NCBI GenBank assembly: GCA_905236605.1 | Contig: CAJORD010000265.1 | Span: 1 to 8,400 of the forward strand | Length of the DNA stretch: 8,400 nucleotides | Source of the DNA: an uncultured Synergistales bacterium | GTDB lineage: Bacteria; Synergistota; Synergistia; Synergistales; Aminobacteriaceae | Reading direction: 5' to 3' | Shown: positions 6,004 through 8,400 of the stretch, one piece after another | Layout of the letters: each line of letters begins with the position of its first letter | How positions within the stretch are numbered: the first letter of the stretch is position 1 | Position numbers and translations under genes: made by a program | The notes under the pieces: model-generated | What the model saw: the letters and a program-made list of their open reading frames with translations, nothing else | The model's database searches: none | What the model was told of the DNA's origin: nothing

Positions 6004-7020
6004 TTGAACTTTTCCAGCTTTGATGAATTTCTTGACGCAACCGCGAACGATGACAGAGAATTTTTGAGCGAAGATGAAATTTATAAATTCTCTGAAACTG
6101 CGTGTGCCTTTGCAAATTCATCAGGCGGCTGGATAATTTTAGGAGTTGTGCACGAATTTGATGACGAGCTTAACATCACCGGCCTTTCAAATTCAAACTT
6201 AAATATAAATTCTTTAATCCCACGAGAAATTTTTTTTGATTCTAAAGTCCTCGATAAAATTTTAATCGTCCGTATAGCGCCGCTTAATCATCGTTTGAAG
6301 CCGTTATTTATAAATGGAAAGTTTTATCGTCGAGTCGAAGGCGTAAATTTAATTTCGTCCCGACGTTCTGCGGCAATCGTTGCACAGGACGCGCAAAATT
6401 TTTCAGACGAGCCCGCAATAAATTTTTATCTCAATCCTGAAAGCCTCGAAGATTTTTATAACACTGTCATAAATCTTCACGCTGAATATAAAAATTTTTC
6501 ACCCGAAGAATTTTTGTGCCGAAGTTTTATTTTTTCGGGAAAATTTTTGACGTTTGCCGGGGCGTTGATGTTCGGGAATATTATAAAAGTCCGTGCCGTT
6601 TTGGATTCGCCGACCGAACACGCCGAGCTTGAATCGCGAAATCTTTGGGACGCTTATAAAAATATTTTGCCGCGCCTCGTGAAAAAACTTTCGCCCGGGT
6701 GTTCGCAAGCGTTTCAAGAAATTTTCATTAACGCTCTTCTTCATTCGGATTATAACGCCGGAAATCAAATTGACGTTTTAATCACAAATCCTCCGAAAGT
6801 TTTAATCACGAATCCGGGAACGATTCGTTCAAGCACTCGTAATTACAGATTAAAAAAAATTTTTTCGCTCGCTGGAATTTTTCAAGAAGGCCGAACGCTC
6901 GACGACGTAAGAAAATTCATGCCCACGTTCAGACTTGAAGAAGACATTTTGAATTTTCGTGTGAAAGCTCTGCTTCGCCTCGAAGGATTTTCGGAATTAA
7001 ACACACCCACAATTTTATAA
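6004..7020 (+). CDS. AlbA_2 / HATPase (Schlafen-like) protein, divergent
   Basis: Proteins of this type pair an N-terminal AlbA_2 (Schlafen-related) domain, thought to bind nucleic acid, with a GHKL-type ATP-binding domain. They are annotated as putative regulators or helicase-related proteins. The 338-residue product shows the AlbA_2 core CAFANSSGGWIILGV (34-48) and FYRRVEGVN (107-115). A linker leads to QEIFINALLHSDY (238-250, the N-box form usually written REALVNALVHRDY), then KVLITNPGTI (265-274) and RNYRLKKIFSLAGIFQEG (279-296). After Glu295-Gly296 the usual Gly-rich end of the ATP lid is absent (RTLDDVRKFM follows), so ATPase activity is doubtful. The TTG at 6004 is chosen because it is one base after the sirtuin stop; no in-frame ATG occurs until residue 189 and the N-terminal domain would otherwise be lost. 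There is no clear Shine-Dalgarno, consistent with translational coupling. Domain assignment is good; function is unknown. Confidence 0.85.
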   Translation: MNFSSFDEFLDATANDDREFLSEDEIYKFSETACAFANSSGGWIILGVVHEFDDELNITGLSNSNLNINSLIPREIFFDSKVLDKILIVRIAPLNHRLKPLFINGKFYRRVEGVNLISSRRSAAIVAQDAQNFSDEPAINFYLNPESLEDFYNTVINLHAEYKNFSPEEFLCRSFIFSGKFLTFAGALMFGNIIKVRAVLDSPTEHAELESRNLWDAYKNILPRLVKKLSPGCSQAFQEIFINALLHSDYNAGNQIDVLITNPPKVLITNPGTIRSSTRNYRLKKIFSLAGIFQEGRTLDDVRKFMPTFRLEEDILNFRVKALLRLEGFSELNTPTIL

Positions 7021-7043
7021 CGCGCTACTAATCCCCTAAATCG

Positions 7044-7074
7044 TGTTACAATGCGGCGAGATAATGCAAAGGGG
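7044..7074 (+). promoter_or_regulatory. Extended -10 promoter and ribosome binding site of tyrS
   Basis: TGTTACAAT (7044-7052) fits an extended -10 (TGn followed by TACAAT), with no convincing -35 upstream. AAAGGGG (7068-7074) is the Shine-Dalgarno, 11 bases before the ATG at 7086. The leader would be under 30 bases, too short for a T-box or other riboswitch. No terminator is visible between the AlbA_2 gene stop and this promoter, so read-through from the operon is possible. Confidence 0.55.
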
Positions 7075-7085
7075 ATAAAATTTTT

Positions 7086-8366
7086 ATGAATGCTTTTGAA
7101 GTTTTGAAGGGGCGCGGCTACTTTGAATGGTGCACGAACGCCGAACGCCTTGAACAAGTTATGAACGAAGAAATGGTTACGGCTTACGTAGGCTTTGACC
7201 CGACGGCCGACAGTCTTCACGTCGGACATTTAATCCCGTTAATGGCGCTTGGCTGGCTTCAGAGACTTGGCCACAGACCGATAGCGCTTGCAGGCGGCGG
7301 CACAGGTTTAATCGGCGACCCGTCAGGAAAGAGCAAAGAAAGAAATTTAATCACGCTTGAAGCCGTTCAGCATAATATCGAAGGCGTCAAAGTCCAGCTT
7401 AAAAAATTTTTGAATTTCGATTGCGGCAAAAATTCCGCGTTGCTCTTAAATAATTACGATTGGCTTTCAAAAGTTACATTTCTTGAAGTCCTTCACGACA
7501 TCGGAAAATTTTTCTCCGTCAACAACTTAATAGCGCGCGAATACATTCGTTCACGTCTTGAAGACCCCGAGAAGGGAATTTCTTACACGGAATTTTCTTA
7601 TGTTCTGCTTCAGGCGATGGATTTCAAGTATTTGAATGAAAATTATAATTGTCGTTTGCAGATGGGCGGCAACGATCAGCAAGGAAATTTATTAGCCGGC
7701 TCTGATTATATTAGAAGGACGACCGGCGCGGAAGTTTTCGGATTGACGCAGCCTTTGTTGCTTACGTCGTCTGGAACAAAATTTGGCAAGACCGAAGCCG
7801 GAGCTGTCTGGCTCGACGCAACTAAGACAAGCCCATATAAATTTTATCAGTTCTGGTTTAACACTGACGATCGCGACGTGGAGAAATTGTTGAAACTTTA
7901 TACTTTCATGCCGCTCGAAGAAATTTCTGAAATCATGAACGAACATAACGCCGCTCCCGAAAAGAGAATAGCGCAAAAAAAACTTGCGTTTGAAGTTACA
8001 AAGACGGTACACGGCGAGGACACAGCCAAGAGCGTCATAAACGCAAGTGAGATTTTATTTAATCCGAAAATTGATTTTGCGAACGTCAGCGAAGAAACTT
8101 GCGAAATGTTGAAGCAGGAAGTTCCATACAAGAAAGTTGAAGGCGTTGATTTCCCTGCGGGAGTAGTGAGCGTGTTGTCAGCTTCGGGAGCATGTGAGAG
8201 CAACGGCGAGGCCAAGCGCGCAATTCGTCAAGGCGGAGTATCAGTCAACGGCGAAAAAATTTCCGACGAGAAAGCCGAACTTAATCGCGAAGTTTTAATC
8301 AATGGCAAATACTTGTTTGTAAGAATCGGCAAAAAGAAATTCAACATGGCCGAATTTAGTAATTAA
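7086..8366 (+). CDS. tyrS: Tyrosyl-tRNA synthetase
   Basis: This enzyme charges tRNA-Tyr with tyrosine in the cytoplasm. The 426-residue product has the usual bacterial length. It shows the class I signature HVGHL (45-49, HIGH-like) after YVGFDPTADSL (34-44) and the KMSKS-equivalent KFGKT (232-236) in the typical KFGKTE-GAVWLD context. The tyrosine-binding region includes GGTGLIGDPSG (71-81) and GGNDQQGN (194-201). A C-terminal S4 RNA-binding domain (about 357-420) carries SNGEAKRAIRQGGVSVNG (372-389). The ATG at 7086 has an AAAGGGG site 11 bases upstream. In the active-site motif, where E. coli and Geobacillus have GGSDQWGN, this enzyme has Asn for Ser and Gln for Trp. All catalytic landmarks are otherwise intact and the gene is complete. 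Confidence 0.98.
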   Translation: MNAFEVLKGRGYFEWCTNAERLEQVMNEEMVTAYVGFDPTADSLHVGHLIPLMALGWLQRLGHRPIALAGGGTGLIGDPSGKSKERNLITLEAVQHNIEGVKVQLKKFLNFDCGKNSALLLNNYDWLSKVTFLEVLHDIGKFFSVNNLIAREYIRSRLEDPEKGISYTEFSYVLLQAMDFKYLNENYNCRLQMGGNDQQGNLLAGSDYIRRTTGAEVFGLTQPLLLTSSGTKFGKTEAGAVWLDATKTSPYKFYQFWFNTDDRDVEKLLKLYTFMPLEEISEIMNEHNAAPEKRIAQKKLAFEVTKTVHGEDTAKSVINASEILFNPKIDFANVSEETCEMLKQEVPYKKVEGVDFPAGVVSVLSASGACESNGEAKRAIRQGGVSVNGEKISDEKAELNREVLINGKYLFVRIGKKKFNMAEFSN

Positions 8367-8369
8367 AAT

Positions 8370-8400
8370 TTGAAAAAATGCACACTTGCGGTTGGTATAT
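8370..8400 (+). CDS. Possible start of a further gene, cut by the window edge
   Basis: A TTG at 8370, three bases after the tyrS stop, opens a frame reading MKKCTLAVGI to the window end, which looks like a normal protein start. An ATG at 8378 in another frame (MHTCGWY) is the alternative. Neither has a clear Shine-Dalgarno. The call is tentative. Confidence 0.25.
   Translation, partial: MKKCTLAVGI

Noticed and set aside
7021..7085. T-box or other riboswitch ahead of tyrS
   Set aside because: The gap is only 65 bases, with no T-box sequence, no antiterminator and no T-run hairpin.
6882..7229. Minus-strand frame spanning the AlbA_2 gene end and the tyrS start
   Set aside because: It is antisense to two real genes and covers the tyrS promoter; it has no ribosome binding site or family features.
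4380..7510. Recurrent AAAATTTTT-like A/T tracts
   Set aside because: They arise mostly from Lys, Ile and Phe codons, occur in tyrS and der as well, and show no fixed spacing, so they look like genome-wide codon preference.

Overview
The window is ordinary-looking bacterial chromosome with three housekeeping genes (der, an nfeD-type gene and tyrS). Between them sit a small toxin-antitoxin pair, a multidomain nucleic-acid-binding protein and a compact three-gene operon. Base composition is moderately AT-rich and similar across all genes by eye. Start codons are often GTG or TTG, Shine-Dalgarno (SD) sites are purine-rich and lie about 9-11 bases from the start, and the -10 boxes are TATAAT-like. 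A class M sirtuin paired with a zinc macrodomain is mostly a trait of Bacillota and other anaerobes. Together this fits an anaerobic bacterium of the Bacillota or Synergistota type, but the sequence alone does not settle the phylum.

Layout. Bases 1-2692 (+ strand): the tail of an upstream gene, then der (ribosome-assembly GTPase) and an nfeD-type membrane serine protease, all tightly spaced and probably co-transcribed. Bases 2684-3260 (- strand): a PIN-domain (VapC-like) toxin preceded by an overlapping 55-residue gene that is the likely antitoxin; the toxin end overlaps the end of nfeD. Bases 3331-4323 (+): a protein read as an Sm-like barrel, a charged proline-rich linker and two cold-shock-type OB folds, closed by a clear intrinsic terminator. 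Bases 4408-7020 (+): three coupled genes encoding a zinc-type macrodomain hydrolase, a class M sirtuin (SirTM) and an AlbA_2/HATPase (Schlafen-like) protein. Bases 7086-8366 (+): tyrS with its own extended -10 promoter. A further gene may begin at the right edge.

How the genes may work together. In the best-studied SirTM-macrodomain pairs the sirtuin adds ADP-ribose to a lipoylated GcvH-like protein and the macrodomain removes it, and the genes for that carrier and its lipoate ligase are in the same operon. Here neither is present. Instead the third gene, one base after the sirtuin stop, encodes a predicted nucleic-acid-binding, ATPase-like protein. The operon is bounded by a terminator and a promoter on the left and by the tyrS promoter on the right, so it looks like a self-contained reversible ADP-ribosylation module with an unusual third partner. 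This is the most interesting part of the window.

No stretch over 300 bases lacks a gene. I saw no tRNA, rRNA, CRISPR array, insertion sequence or phage gene.
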